From: Mycobacterium sp. MS1601
GTDB taxonomy: Bacteria; Actinomycetota; Actinomycetes; Mycobacteriales; Mycobacteriaceae
NCBI RefSeq assembly: GCF_001984215.1
Contig: NZ_CP019420.1
Coordinates: 1,674,001-1,738,000, forward strand
DNA: 64,000 bases
Reading direction: 5' to 3'
The position numbers were made by a program, and so were the translations under genes. This document shows, piece after piece, positions 1-7,568 of the stretch (positions within the stretch are counted from its first letter, which is position 1; each line of letters begins with the position of its first letter). The notes beneath the pieces were generated by a model. The model did no database searches. It was not told the origin of the DNA and was given only the letters and a program-made list of their open reading frames with translations.

Positions 1-10
1 ATTGTTGCTC

Positions 11-760
11 TCAGTCGCGTCCCACGCCGCCCAGCCGGGCAAGAAACTGCCTGGTACGGGCTTCCTTCGGTGCGTCAAGCACCTGCTGCGGCGGACCGGA
101 TTCCAGGATGCGCCCACCGTCGAGGAAACACACCACGTCGGCGACTCGTCGCGCGAAACCCATCTCGTGGGTCGCCATCACGATGGTGCGACCCGAGGCG
201 GCCAGTTCCGAGAGGAGCTCGAGTACCTCGGCCACCAGTTCAGGGTCCAGGGCACTGGTGACCTCGTCGAGCAACAGGACCCGCGGGTCATAGGCCAGCG
301 CCCGCGCAATCGCCACCCGCTGCTGCTGTCCGCCGGAGAGCCGGTCGGGGTAGGCGTCGGCGCGGTCGGCCAGCCCGACACGCGCCAGCAGCTCACGGCC
401 CCGCTGCTCGGCGTCCCGGCGGTTGCGCCCGTGCACCACCCGCGGCGCCAGGGTGATGTTGTCCAGCACCGTCATGTGCGGAAACAAGTTGAACGACTGG
501 AACACCATGGCCATGGACCGGCGTACCTCGTCGGCGTTGATGCGCGGGTCACTGATGTCGCGGCCGTCGAGGAAGATCTGCCCGTCGTCGATCTCGTCGA
601 GCAGGTCGATGCACCGCAGCAGAGTCGACTTTCCCGAGCCCGATGCACCGATGAGCACCACCACCTGATGCTCGGCGACGTCCAGGTCGATCCCGTCGAG
701 CACGGCGCGGTCGCCGTAACTCTTGGCGACACCGCGCAGGCTCAGCACCGGGTCGCTCAC
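11..760 (-). CDS. Polar amino-acid ABC transporter, ATP-binding subunit
   Basis: This 249-residue cytoplasmic ATPase powers import of an amino acid through the permease encoded just upstream. Visible motifs in order are Walker A GASGSGKS (about 38-45), the Q-loop FQ (87-88), the signature LSGGQQQR (141-148), Walker B VLLLDE (161-166) and the switch His at about 198. This full set and the length fit the GlnQ/HisP family. I chose the GTG at 760 because it overlaps the permease stop as GTGA; the open frame upstream of it is only antisense-like sequence inside the permease gene. It is the last gene of a three-gene operon (binding protein, permease, ATPase). The substrate cannot be told from the sequence. 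Confidence 0.95.
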   Translation of the reverse strand: MSDPVLSLRGVAKSYGDRAVLDGIDLDVAEHQVVVLIGASGSGKSTLLRCIDLLDEIDDGQIFLDGRDISDPRINADEVRRSMAMVFQSFNLFPHMTVLDNITLAPRVVHGRNRRDAEQRGRELLARVGLADRADAYPDRLSGGQQQRVAIARALAYDPRVLLLDEVTSALDPELVAEVLELLSELAASGRTIVMATHEMGFARRVADVVCFLDGGRILESGPPQQVLDAPKEARTRQFLARLGGVGRD

Positions 761-1584
761 AGAGCCCCCTGCCGCAGCGCGGCCCGCCTGGTCGCCCAGT
801 CCGCCAACCGCGCCGACGGCACCGCCAGCGCGACGAACAGCAGACCCGCCACCACATACGGCGTGAAGTTGTACGACGTGGCCACCTGGATCTGTGCGGC
901 GCGCACCGCGTCGACAGCCCCGAGTACAGAGATCAGGCCGCAGTCCTTCTGCAGTGCGACGAAGTCGTTCAGCAGTGCCGGGGTGACCCGCCTGGCAGCC
1001 TGCGGTAGCACCACCAGTCGCATGGTCCGGCGGTAATTCAGGCCCAGCGAGCGGGCCGCGGCCAGCTGCGACGGGTGTACCGAGTCGATGCCCGCCCGAA
1101 AGACCTCGGCCACCAGCGCGGAGTAGACGAGCACCAGAGCAAGGCCACCGAGCAGCACGGGGTTGTTCGGGATGCCCTCCAGCCGCAACCCGGGCAGGCC
1201 GAAGCCGATCAGGTAGAGCACGATCAGCAATGGCAGACCGCGGAACAGGTCGATGTAGCCGATGACGGCTGCGCGAACGGGGAACCACACCGGCCCGTGC
1301 AGAGTGCGCAGTACCGCCAACAGCAGACCGAACGCCAGGATCAGGATCTCGCAGACCACCAGAACCCGGACGTTGAGCCAGAGCCCGTCCAGCACTGCGG
1401 GCAGGCTGTCCCAGCCGATCCGCAGGTCGAAGAACGAGTCGCGGACCCGGGGCCATCCGGGCGAGGCCGTCACGCCCACGGCGACGACGGCGGCGAAAAC
1501 CAGCGTCGAGGCCAGTGCCATCAGCGTCGAGCGCCGCGCCCTCGACCGGTGGTACGCGCGGCGCTGTTCGGCCAGCGCGGTCAC
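757..1584 (-). CDS. Polar amino-acid ABC transporter, permease subunit
   Basis: This 275-residue integral membrane protein forms the translocation pore of the amino-acid importer. Hydrophobic segments are visible near residues 20-40, 70-95, 110-130, 140-160 and 240-260. An EAA-type cytoplasmic loop lies around residues 165-198, with the pattern RAG..SV..SQ..AA.SLG..YR and a following VVLPQA, which docks onto the ATPase. This is the HisM/GlnP family. The GTG start overlaps the stop of the binding-protein gene (GTGA), and its own stop overlaps the ATPase start, so the three genes are translationally coupled. The polypeptide seems complete. Confidence 0.94.
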   Translation of the reverse strand: MTALAEQRRAYHRSRARRSTLMALASTLVFAAVVAVGVTASPGWPRVRDSFFDLRIGWDSLPAVLDGLWLNVRVLVVCEILILAFGLLLAVLRTLHGPVWFPVRAAVIGYIDLFRGLPLLIVLYLIGFGLPGLRLEGIPNNPVLLGGLALVLVYSALVAEVFRAGIDSVHPSQLAAARSLGLNYRRTMRLVVLPQAARRVTPALLNDFVALQKDCGLISVLGAVDAVRAAQIQVATSYNFTPYVVAGLLFVALAVPSARLADWATRRAALRQGAL

Positions 1585-2423
1585 GTCAGTACGGGAGCAT
1601 TACCGGCTTCGTCGAGCCACGTCTGCTGCAACTCGGCGAGGGTACCGTCCGAACGCAGTTCGTCGACGGCTGACGAGACACACGCCGTCAGCGGGCTGCC
1701 CTTGTCCAGGACTATGCCGAACTGTTCCGGGGTGTCTGTCTCGGTGGGCAGCTGGCCGACGATGACACCGCCGTCGAGTTCGGCCTGGACCGCAAAGGCC
1801 GTCGGTAGATCCAGGACCACCGCGTCGATCTGGCCGCTGGTCAGTGCGGCTTTGGCGTCCTCGTTGTTGTTGTAGACGCTGATCGGCTGGGCGGGCGCCA
1901 GCGCCTCTGCGGCGGTGTAGCTGGTGGTGCCCACCTGGGCGCCGAGTTTGAGCGCCTTGAGTGCGTTGAGGTCCTTGACCGCGGCCGCCGGTGACGACGC
2001 CACCGTGACGACGGCCTGCGTGACGTCGTAGTAGGGCGTCGAGAAGTCGACGGCCTGCTTTCGCTCCTCGGTGATGGAGAATTCCGACAGATTGGCGTCG
2101 AAGGTCTTGGCGCCCGGCGCGATCGCCGCGTTGAAGGGCACCCGGACCCAGGTCACCTCCTCGGGGGTGAAGCCGAGTTTGTCGGCGACGGCGTAGGCCA
2201 CCGCGGACTCGAACCCCTTACCGCTGGCCGGGTCGTCGTCGACGAACCAGGGTGGGTAGGCGGGCTGGTCGGTACCGAAGGTCAGGGTCCCGGCGCTGAG
2301 CGTCTGCAGGGAATCCTTGGCGCAGCTGTCGCCTCCGGTACTGGTGGTGGGTGCTGCTGCTTCCTCGGCCGGCGCGCAGCCGGCCAGGATCGTCACGACC
2401 ACCGGCAGCCAGGTTTTTCGCAT
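1581..2423 (-). CDS. Amino-acid ABC transporter substrate-binding lipoprotein (SBP family 3)
   Basis: This 280-residue extracytoplasmic receptor captures the substrate for the downstream permease and ATPase. A short basic N-terminus, a hydrophobic stretch and the lipobox LAGC put the lipidated cysteine at residue 16. After a Ser/Thr/Ala-rich linker, the mature part contains family-3 patterns: the GKGFESAVA region, ITEERKQAVDFSTPYY, LGAQVGTTSY and the late FGIVLDKGSPL. I chose the ATG at 2423 rather than 2471 because it places the signal sequence at the very N-terminus. It is the first gene of the operon and has a long structured leader upstream (2424-2731). A glutamate/glutamine-type or cystine-type ligand is possible but not shown. 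Confidence 0.92.
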   Translation of the reverse strand: MRKTWLPVVVTILAGCAPAEEAAAPTTSTGGDSCAKDSLQTLSAGTLTFGTDQPAYPPWFVDDDPASGKGFESAVAYAVADKLGFTPEEVTWVRVPFNAAIAPGAKTFDANLSEFSITEERKQAVDFSTPYYDVTQAVVTVASSPAAAVKDLNALKALKLGAQVGTTSYTAAEALAPAQPISVYNNNEDAKAALTSGQIDAVVLDLPTAFAVQAELDGGVIVGQLPTETDTPEQFGIVLDKGSPLTACVSSAVDELRSDGTLAELQQTWLDEAGNAPVLT

Positions 2424-2503
2424 CGCCGCATCATCGCTCACCGTGCTTCGGTGCGCCACCAATCCGCGCACCGGTGATCGATATTCAGGGGCCGAGGCGG
2501 GAG

Positions 2504-2563
2504 AAAAAAATGGGCGGCCCCGAGCCGTGGATCCTGGTTGGACAAACCAAGGGCTCGGGGCCG
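2504..2563 (-). terminator. Intrinsic (Rho-independent) terminator in the leader of the amino-acid ABC operon
   Basis: Reading the minus strand, a perfect 12-bp inverted repeat (CGGCCCCGAGCC, 2552-2563, with 2515-2526) encloses a loop that itself folds through GGTT/AACC. Four bases after the stem comes a run of seven T (2504-2510). This is a textbook intrinsic terminator and unusually strong for a mycobacterium, where U-tracts are rare. It lies downstream of the pabC-like gene (stop at 2732) but also 80 bp upstream of the binding-protein start. It may therefore end the upstream transcript, act as an attenuator for the transporter, or mark the end of a small RNA. Confidence 0.7.
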
Positions 2564-2633
2564 GGTGGCTGCTCGGAATTCGCCAGCGCTCGCAGGTGAA
2601 TCCTCAGCCTGGTGCTGCTAGCTAGCAGCCACC
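2564..2633 (-). promoter_or_regulatory. Structured leader with alternative hairpins (candidate attenuator or riboswitch-like element)
   Basis: The gene-free stretch 2424-2731 (308 bp) holds this element and the terminator beside it. On the minus strand GGTGGCTGCT (2624-2633) can pair perfectly with AGCAGCCACC (2564-2573). The same bases are also part of the 16-bp palindrome GCTGCTAGCTAGCAGC (2614-2629), so the two pairings exclude each other. The long-range pairing encloses a further bulged GGATTC/GAATTCC hairpin and abuts the terminator stem. This layout resembles an expression platform, but I recognise no known riboswitch class. The rest of the 308 bp shows no gene I can support. Confidence 0.4.
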
Positions 2634-2656
2634 TCACATGTCCATAAGTCACTCAA
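2618..2656 (-). CDS. Possible 12-codon leader ORF upstream of the amino-acid ABC operon
   Basis: A TTG-initiated reading frame of 12 codons (MSDLWTCEVAAS) ends in TAG inside the palindrome of the leader. A GGGAGG Shine-Dalgarno-like sequence lies about 13 bases upstream of the TTG, or about 9 bases upstream of an in-frame ATT. Translation through this frame would cover the arm that chooses between the two leader hairpins, as in attenuation. A second frame, starting at a GTG in the same stretch and running across the terminator, has an Arg-rich segment RLRIHLRAL somewhat like actinobacterial leader peptides. Both are speculative; neither has comparative support here. Confidence 0.2.
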   Translation of the reverse strand: MSDLWTCEVAAS

Positions 2657-2731
2657 AATCTCGGACCACCTCCCTTCTTGTGTACCGACGAACGTACTCG
2701 CGTATTCAAGGACCGACAACCGATTTAGCGG

Positions 2732-3607
2732 TCAGCGATCGCAGACGATCGCCGAGTCCACCAAGCCGGCCACGTCGGCCTCGGGCGACGGCGGCGCCAA
2801 CTGCCGGCCGTCGAGGGTGTGCACCCTGGCCGCTAGCGTGATCGCCGAGATGAGCCAAACACCTTGGGCAGCAAAGAGATCCGCTGGTCGCAGCGCTCGG
2901 TAGTCGCAGTCGTAGCCCTTGGCCCGGGCCACCTCGAACAGCGCCTGCTGTGTGGTGCCACGCAGGATCGGATACCACGGCGGCGGCGTCAGCAGACAGG
3001 TCCGCCCGTCGGCGCCGTCGACACTGTCGGTGGCGATCACCACTGTCGAGCGTGGGCCTTCGAGGATGAAGCCGTCAGAGCTGACGAACACCACGTCGTC
3101 GGCGCCGGAGTCGGCGGCGTGGCGCAGGGCCGCCATGTTCAGCGCGTACGACAGCGTCTTCGCTCCGGCCAACAGCCATGGCATCGAGTCCGCCGCCGAC
3201 GGCAGCCCCCGGTCCAGACACAACGCCGACACCCCGTCACGACGGGCTGTGGCGATACGAGCCGGCAGCGGGTTCACGCTCACGTAGGCCGTCGGCGGCG
3301 AGCCACCTTCCCGGCCCCGGCTGTAGACCAGCCGCAGCGCCGCCTCGTCATCACTGTCGGCCGCCCAGCACCCGGCCGCCGCGTCGATGGCAGCCCGCCA
3401 CGCCGCCAGATCCGGTTTCGGCAGCTGTAGGGATTTCGCCGAGGCCTCCAACCGACGGAGATGCGACTCGACCAGACAGGCGCGGCCGTCGCGGACCAGC
3501 AGCGTCTCGAACACACCGTCGCCGCGGACTGCCGCCAGGTCGTCGGCGTACAGCAGCGGAGCCTGCGGGTCGCACACCGTTCCGTCAAGAGTCACCAGCA
3601 CAGCCAT
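2732..3607 (-). CDS. Aminotransferase class IV / aminodeoxychorismate lyase-like protein
   Basis: This 291-residue PLP enzyme is of fold-type IV. The schiff-base lysine is K150 in AGAKTLSYALN. ILEG (about 181-184) and the phosphate-binding RGTT (216-219) follow in the usual spacing. Such proteins are either 4-amino-4-deoxychorismate lyases (folate pathway, releasing p-aminobenzoate) or branched-chain/D-amino-acid aminotransferases. The best match in memory is M. tuberculosis Rv0812, annotated as an aminotransferase or PabC-like protein. I chose the ATG at 3607; the frame continues upstream but only antisense to the divergent ygfZ-like gene. The 66-bp gap to that gene must hold both promoters. 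The exact reaction is not provable from motifs alone. Confidence 0.85.
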   Translation of the reverse strand: MAVLVTLDGTVCDPQAPLLYADDLAAVRGDGVFETLLVRDGRACLVESHLRRLEASAKSLQLPKPDLAAWRAAIDAAAGCWAADSDDEAALRLVYSRGREGGSPPTAYVSVNPLPARIATARRDGVSALCLDRGLPSAADSMPWLLAGAKTLSYALNMAALRHAADSGADDVVFVSSDGFILEGPRSTVVIATDSVDGADGRTCLLTPPPWYPILRGTTQQALFEVARAKGYDCDYRALRPADLFAAQGVWLISAITLAARVHTLDGRQLAPPSPEADVAGLVDSAIVCDR

Positions 3608-3673
3608 GGGGCCCAAGCCTAATCCGGGTGGGAACCGGGAATAACCGGCGTCGATGCACCGTAGAGTTGAAAT

Positions 3674-4726
3674 GTGTCTGCCGTGCCCGCTCCCGAAACC
3701 GGTCCCGACGCCGGAGCCGTCTGGCATTTCGGCGACCCCTTGGGTGAGCAGCGCGCCGGCGCCGCGGTGGTCGACCGCTCGCACCGCGCGGTCCTGACGC
3801 TGGCCGGCGGCGAGAGGTTGACGTGGCTGCACAGCATTTCCAGCCAGCACGTCAGCGCCCTGGCCGACGGTGCCACCGTCGAGAACCTGAGCCTCGACGG
3901 CCAGGGCCGGGTGGAGGACCACTGGATTCAGACCGATCTCGGCGGCGTCACGTACCTCGACACCGAGCCGTGGCGCGGCCAGCCGCTGCTGGACTTCCTG
4001 CGCAAGATGATCTTCTGGGCCGACGTGAAGGTCGAACCGGCAGACCTGGCGGTGCTGACGGTTTTCGGTCCGGATGTGACGGCCGCCACCCTTGGGATCG
4101 ATGCGCTGCCAGGGCCGACGGCGCTGCCCCTCTCCGATGGCGGCCTGGTGCGCCGGAGGGGTGCCGACGAGTTCGACCTGCTGGTGCCCCGTACGCAACT
4201 GAGTTCACGGCTCGAGGCCCTGGAGCGGGCAGGTGTGCGACAGGTTGGTGTCTGGGCCTACGAGGCGCGCCGGGTGGTGGCGCTGCGGCCCCGTCTCGGC
4301 GTGGACACCGACGAGCGCACCATTCCGCACGAGGTCCGCTGGATCGGCGGCCCCGGCGAGGGCGCGGTACACCTCGACAAGGGCTGCTATCGCGGTCAGG
4401 AGACGGTCGCTCGGGTGCACAACCTGGGCAAGCCACCGCGGATGCTGGTGCTGTTGCACCTCGACGGCTCCGCCGACCGGCCCGCCACCGGGGATCCGGT
4501 GCTGGCCGGTGGCCGCGCGGTCGGTCGTTTGGGCACGGTGGTGGACCACGTAGATCTCGGCCCGGTGGCGCTCGCGCTGGTCAAGCGCGGGCTGCCGGTG
4601 GACACCGAACTGATCACGGGTGGCGATGTGCAGGTGGCCGCCGTGATCGACCTCGACTCACTGCCTCCCGCCGATGTCGTCGGGGCTGGCCGGGCAGCCA
4701 TCGATCGGCTGCGTGGCCTGGCGTGA
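3674..4726 (+). CDS. ygfZ: YgfZ/GcvT-like folate-binding protein
   Basis: This 350-residue protein carries the diagnostic YgfZ signature KGCYRGQE at about 236-243, followed by the C-terminal beta-barrel typical of GcvT-like folds. YgfZ (IBA57 in eukaryotes) binds folate and helps assemble or repair certain Fe-S enzymes. The conserved cysteine of the signature is present, so the protein should be functional. The GTG at 3674 is the first plausible start after the divergent promoter region. The next gene downstream is a DUF3073 gene 140 bp away. The M. tuberculosis counterpart is Rv0811c. Confidence 0.9.
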   Translation: MSAVPAPETGPDAGAVWHFGDPLGEQRAGAAVVDRSHRAVLTLAGGERLTWLHSISSQHVSALADGATVENLSLDGQGRVEDHWIQTDLGGVTYLDTEPWRGQPLLDFLRKMIFWADVKVEPADLAVLTVFGPDVTAATLGIDALPGPTALPLSDGGLVRRRGADEFDLLVPRTQLSSRLEALERAGVRQVGVWAYEARRVVALRPRLGVDTDERTIPHEVRWIGGPGEGAVHLDKGCYRGQETVARVHNLGKPPRMLVLLHLDGSADRPATGDPVLAGGRAVGRLGTVVDHVDLGPVALALVKRGLPVDTELITGGDVQVAAVIDLDSLPPADVVGAGRAAIDRLRGLA

Positions 4727-4813
4727 CGTCCCTCGACACTCACCGCCGACGGGCCTGCCAGCGCAGCCGGTCGGGGCACGGTAAAGTGAACGCAGGACAA
4801 TAAACACACAGAT

Positions 4814-4866
4814 CGGAGCCGCTCACATTGTTGGGCCGCTCCGTTATTGCGCGAGGGGGTTCCCCC
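4814..4866 (+). promoter_or_regulatory. 5' leader of the DUF3073 gene with a hairpin and a potentially masked ribosome-binding site
   Basis: A 6-bp stem CGGAGC/GCTCCG (4814-4819 with 4838-4843) is followed immediately before the ATG by GGGGGTTCCCCC (4855-4866). The G-run is the only Shine-Dalgarno candidate and can fold onto the C-run that touches the start codon (4-bp stem, 4-base loop). This could make translation depend on RNA structure. Seen directly in sequence; function is inference. Confidence 0.3.
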
Positions 4867-5052
4867 ATGGGCCGCGGCCGGGCAAAGGCAAAGCAGACCA
4901 AGGTTGCTCGAGAGTTGAAGTACAGCTCTCCGCAGACCGACTTCGAAAGGCTCCGCAAGGAGCTGTCGGGGCCGGAGGCGGACGACGCCAACGACGTCGA
5001 TGACGGCGTACTGGATGACCGCTGGAGTGACGAAGACGCCTGGCGGCGCTGA
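4867..5052 (+). CDS. DUF3073 small conserved protein
   Basis: This 61-residue protein starts with a strongly basic segment (MGRGRAKAKQTKVAR) and ends acidic (DDANDVDDG...WSDEDAWRR). It matches the actinobacterial DUF3073 family and M. tuberculosis Rv0810c, which is 60 residues long. A slightly longer frame exists from 4828, but the ATG at 4867 gives the conserved N-terminus. The charge layout suggests nucleic-acid or ribosome association, but no function is known. It converges with purM, whose stop is 34 bp away. Confidence 0.88.
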   Translation: MGRGRAKAKQTKVARELKYSSPQTDFERLRKELSGPEADDANDVDDGVLDDRWSDEDAWRR

Positions 5053-5076
5053 GTTCCCCCTCGGCAAGGTGTGAGC

Positions 5077-5099
5077 CCCGCGCCCCTCAGAAGCGCGGG
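5077..5099. terminator. GC-rich hairpin between convergent DUF3073 and purM genes
   Basis: CCCGCGC (5077-5083) and GCGCGGG (5093-5099) form a perfect 7-bp stem with a 9-base loop, overlapping the last codons of purM. There is no T-run, but U-less GC hairpins between convergent genes are common terminator candidates in mycobacteria. Confidence 0.35.
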
Positions 5100-6160
5100 T
5101 GCTGCCCACTCAGAGTGGCGCGAGGTCCATCCTTCGCACCTTTGCCGATGGTCCCCAACGTCCAGCAGTTCAGATGCCTTGCGGTCAAGATGGCCAACGC
5201 GCGATCGGTGTCCTCCGGCGCGACCACGGCCACCATACCGACGCCCATGTTGAACGTCTTTTCCATCTCCACACGCTCGATCCGCCCACGCTGGGCGATC
5301 AGGCCGAAGATGGGTGCAGGTGTCCACGTGCCGCGGTCGAGTTCGGCGACCAGTCCGTGCGGGATCACCCGCTCCAGGTTGCCGGCCAAACCGCCACCGG
5401 TGACGTGACAGAACGTCCGTACCTGCGTCTCGGCCGCGAGCGCGAGGCAGTCCTTGGCGTAGATCTGGGTAGGTTCCAGCAGCTCTTCGCCGAGCGTCCG
5501 GCCGAACTCCTCGACGTGGCCTGACAGGCTCATCCGGTCGATCTCCAGCAGCACCTTGCGGGCCAGTGAGTATCCGTTGGAATGCAGACCTGAGGAACCC
5601 ATCGCGATCACCACGTCGCCCGGGCGCACCCGGTCGGGGCCCAGCACGTTGTCGGCTTCCACCACGCCGACACCCGTGGCCGACAGGTCGTAGTGGTCGG
5701 GGGCCATCAGGCCGGGGTGCTCAGCGGTCTCACCGCCCAGCAGCGCACAGCCGGCCTGGACACAGCCTTCGGCGATGCCGGCCACGATGGACTGCACCTT
5801 TTCGGGGTCCACCTGGCCGATGGCGATGTAGTCCTGCAGGAACAGCGGCTCGGCGCCGCACACCACCAGGTCGTCGACCACCATGGCCACGAGGTCGAGG
5901 CCCACGGTGTCGTGCTTGTCCATGGCTTGGGCGACGGCGAGCTTGGTGCCCACACCATCGGTCGAAGCCGCCAGCAGCGGTTCCCGGTAATCGCCGCGGA
6001 GGGCGAAGAGTCCGGCGAAGCCGCCGAGGCCACCACGTACCTCGGGCCGAGTCGCCTTCTTCGCCCAGGGCTTGAAGAGTTCGACGGCCCGGTCCCCGGC
6101 CTCGATATCGACTCCGGCCGATGCGTAAGAGATACCTTGTTCTTCAGCGCGATCGGTCAT
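5087..6160 (-). CDS. purM: Phosphoribosylformylglycinamidine cyclo-ligase (AIR synthetase)
   Basis: PurM closes FGAM to AIR using ATP, the fifth step of de novo purine synthesis. The 357-residue length is normal. Family features include the N-terminal SYASAGVDIEAG, a GDVVIAMGSSGLHSNGYSLAR segment and the ATP-binding GTWTPAPIF / FNMGVGMVAVV region near the C-terminus. It lies on the minus strand downstream of purF, but the two are separated by a divergent epimerase-like gene on the other strand, so it has its own promoter. No pathway-specific operator is evident upstream of its start at 6160. Confidence 0.97.
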   Translation of the reverse strand: MTDRAEEQGISYASAGVDIEAGDRAVELFKPWAKKATRPEVRGGLGGFAGLFALRGDYREPLLAASTDGVGTKLAVAQAMDKHDTVGLDLVAMVVDDLVVCGAEPLFLQDYIAIGQVDPEKVQSIVAGIAEGCVQAGCALLGGETAEHPGLMAPDHYDLSATGVGVVEADNVLGPDRVRPGDVVIAMGSSGLHSNGYSLARKVLLEIDRMSLSGHVEEFGRTLGEELLEPTQIYAKDCLALAAETQVRTFCHVTGGGLAGNLERVIPHGLVAELDRGTWTPAPIFGLIAQRGRIERVEMEKTFNMGVGMVAVVAPEDTDRALAILTARHLNCWTLGTIGKGAKDGPRATLSGQHPRF

Positions 6161-6253
6161 CGTGCCTCAATCTACCGGTCCCGGGCCCAAGCCGGTATCG
6201 GCCGGGGGTCTCGGCGCTTGTTTCATCAGCGGTGTTCGCGGCTACGCACAGGA

Positions 6254-7561
6254 GTGGATTCAGCTCAGGTGCAGTGTCTGGTAACAGGTTCCACCGGCTA
6301 TATCGGTGGTCGGTTGATCCCAGATCTGCTGGCCCGCGGCCACAAGGTCCGCGCCATGGCCCGCACCACGAAGAAGCTCGACAACGTACCGTGGCGTTCC
6401 GACGTCGAGGTGGTCACCGGTGACCTCACCGACCCCGACTCGTTGAAAAGCGCGTTCACCGCTGTCGACGTGGTGTTCTACCTGGCGCATTCGATGGGCA
6501 CCTCCGACGATTTTGTCGAGGAGGAGCGCCGCGCGGCCACCAACGTGGTCGAGGCGGCCCGGGCGGCGGGGGTCCGACGGCTGGTCTACCTCAGTGGGTT
6601 GCACCCCGGTGATACCGAGCTGTCCCGCCACCTCCAGTCCCGCACCGCGGTGGGTGACATTCTGCTGGAATCCGGTATCGAAACCGTCGTACTGCAGGCC
6701 GGGGTGGTCATCGGTTCGGGCTCGGCCTCGTTCGAGATGATCCGTCACCTGACCGAGCTGTTGCCGGTGATGACCACACCGAAGTGGGTGCACAACCGGA
6801 TCCAGCCGATCGCGGTGCGTGATGTGCTGCACTACCTGGCCGAGGCGGCGACGGCCCCGGTGCCGCGATCGCGAACCTGGGACATCGGCGGTCCGGATGT
6901 GCTCGAGTATGGGGAGATGATGCAGGTCTACGCCGACGTGGCGGGCCTGCGCCGTCGCGGCATCGTCGTTCTGCCCTTCCTGACGCCGACGATCGCAAGT
7001 TGGTGGGTGGGTCTGGTGACGCCGATTCCGCCCGGTCTGGCGCAGCCGCTGGTGGAGTCTCTGCATTGTGACGCGGTGGCCGACGAGCACGACATCGATG
7101 CCGTCATCGCGGCCCCGGGCGACGGGCTACTGCCCTATCGGGAATCGGTGCAGCGTGCCCTCGAGTACAGCGAGCAACGCGGCTGCGAGCCGTCCTGGTC
7201 GCCGGACAGTCCGGCGGCACCGCGGCCCAGTGATCCGGACTGGGCGGGCGACCTGGTGCTGCGCGACAGCGTGTCGGGAACGACGGGTCGCAGTCCCGAC
7301 GCCACCTGGCGGGCTCTGACCCATCGCGGACACCGCTGGCAGGCGCAGTCACAGGTTCAGGGCGCATCCGCCCGGTTGGTGGACCGCGGGCGGCTGCCCG
7401 GGGTGCTCACCCTCACCGTGGAGGTCAGCCCGCGCACCGACGGCCAGACCGATTTCACCCAGACGGCGACGTTCGCCCCACGGGGTCTTCCGGGACGGCT
7501 CTACGCCGTCACCGTGTGGCAATTACGCCGGAAGCTGTTGCGTCGCAACCTCGACAGCTGA
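6254..7561 (+). CDS. NAD(P)-binding epimerase-like protein (atypical SDR with C-terminal DUF2867-like region)
   Basis: This protein of about 435 residues opens with a Rossmann motif TGSTGYIGG and the pattern LARGHKVRAMAR, typical of atypical short-chain dehydrogenases (NmrA/complex I 39-kDa-like). The C-terminal 150 residues, with repeated aromatic and basic residues and VTVWQLRRKLLRRNL at the end, resemble DUF2867. The GTG at 6254 (VDSAQVQCLV) and the GTG at 6269 are both possible. The long frame further upstream is antisense to purM. It occupies the purM-purF gap on the opposite strand and converges with purF (7 bp between stops). Substrate unknown. Confidence 0.82.
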   Translation: MDSAQVQCLVTGSTGYIGGRLIPDLLARGHKVRAMARTTKKLDNVPWRSDVEVVTGDLTDPDSLKSAFTAVDVVFYLAHSMGTSDDFVEEERRAATNVVEAARAAGVRRLVYLSGLHPGDTELSRHLQSRTAVGDILLESGIETVVLQAGVVIGSGSASFEMIRHLTELLPVMTTPKWVHNRIQPIAVRDVLHYLAEAATAPVPRSRTWDIGGPDVLEYGEMMQVYADVAGLRRRGIVVLPFLTPTIASWWVGLVTPIPPGLAQPLVESLHCDAVADEHDIDAVIAAPGDGLLPYRESVQRALEYSEQRGCEPSWSPDSPAAPRPSDPDWAGDLVLRDSVSGTTGRSPDATWRALTHRGHRWQAQSQVQGASARLVDRGRLPGVLTLTVEVSPRTDGQTDFTQTATFAPRGLPGRLYAVTVWQLRRKLLRRNLDS

Positions 7562-7568
7562 GGCCGGG

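Noticed and set aside
757..1456. N-terminal extension of the amino-acid ABC ATPase
   Set aside because: The frame is open upstream of the GTG at 760 but overlaps the permease gene in another frame and has Arg/Gly-rich shadow composition; the GTGA junction fixes the start.
2504..2633. tRNA, tmRNA or T-box element in the gene-free leader
   Set aside because: No cloverleaf, T-loop GTTCGA-type sequence or T-box consensus could be found; only the hairpins and terminator are supported.
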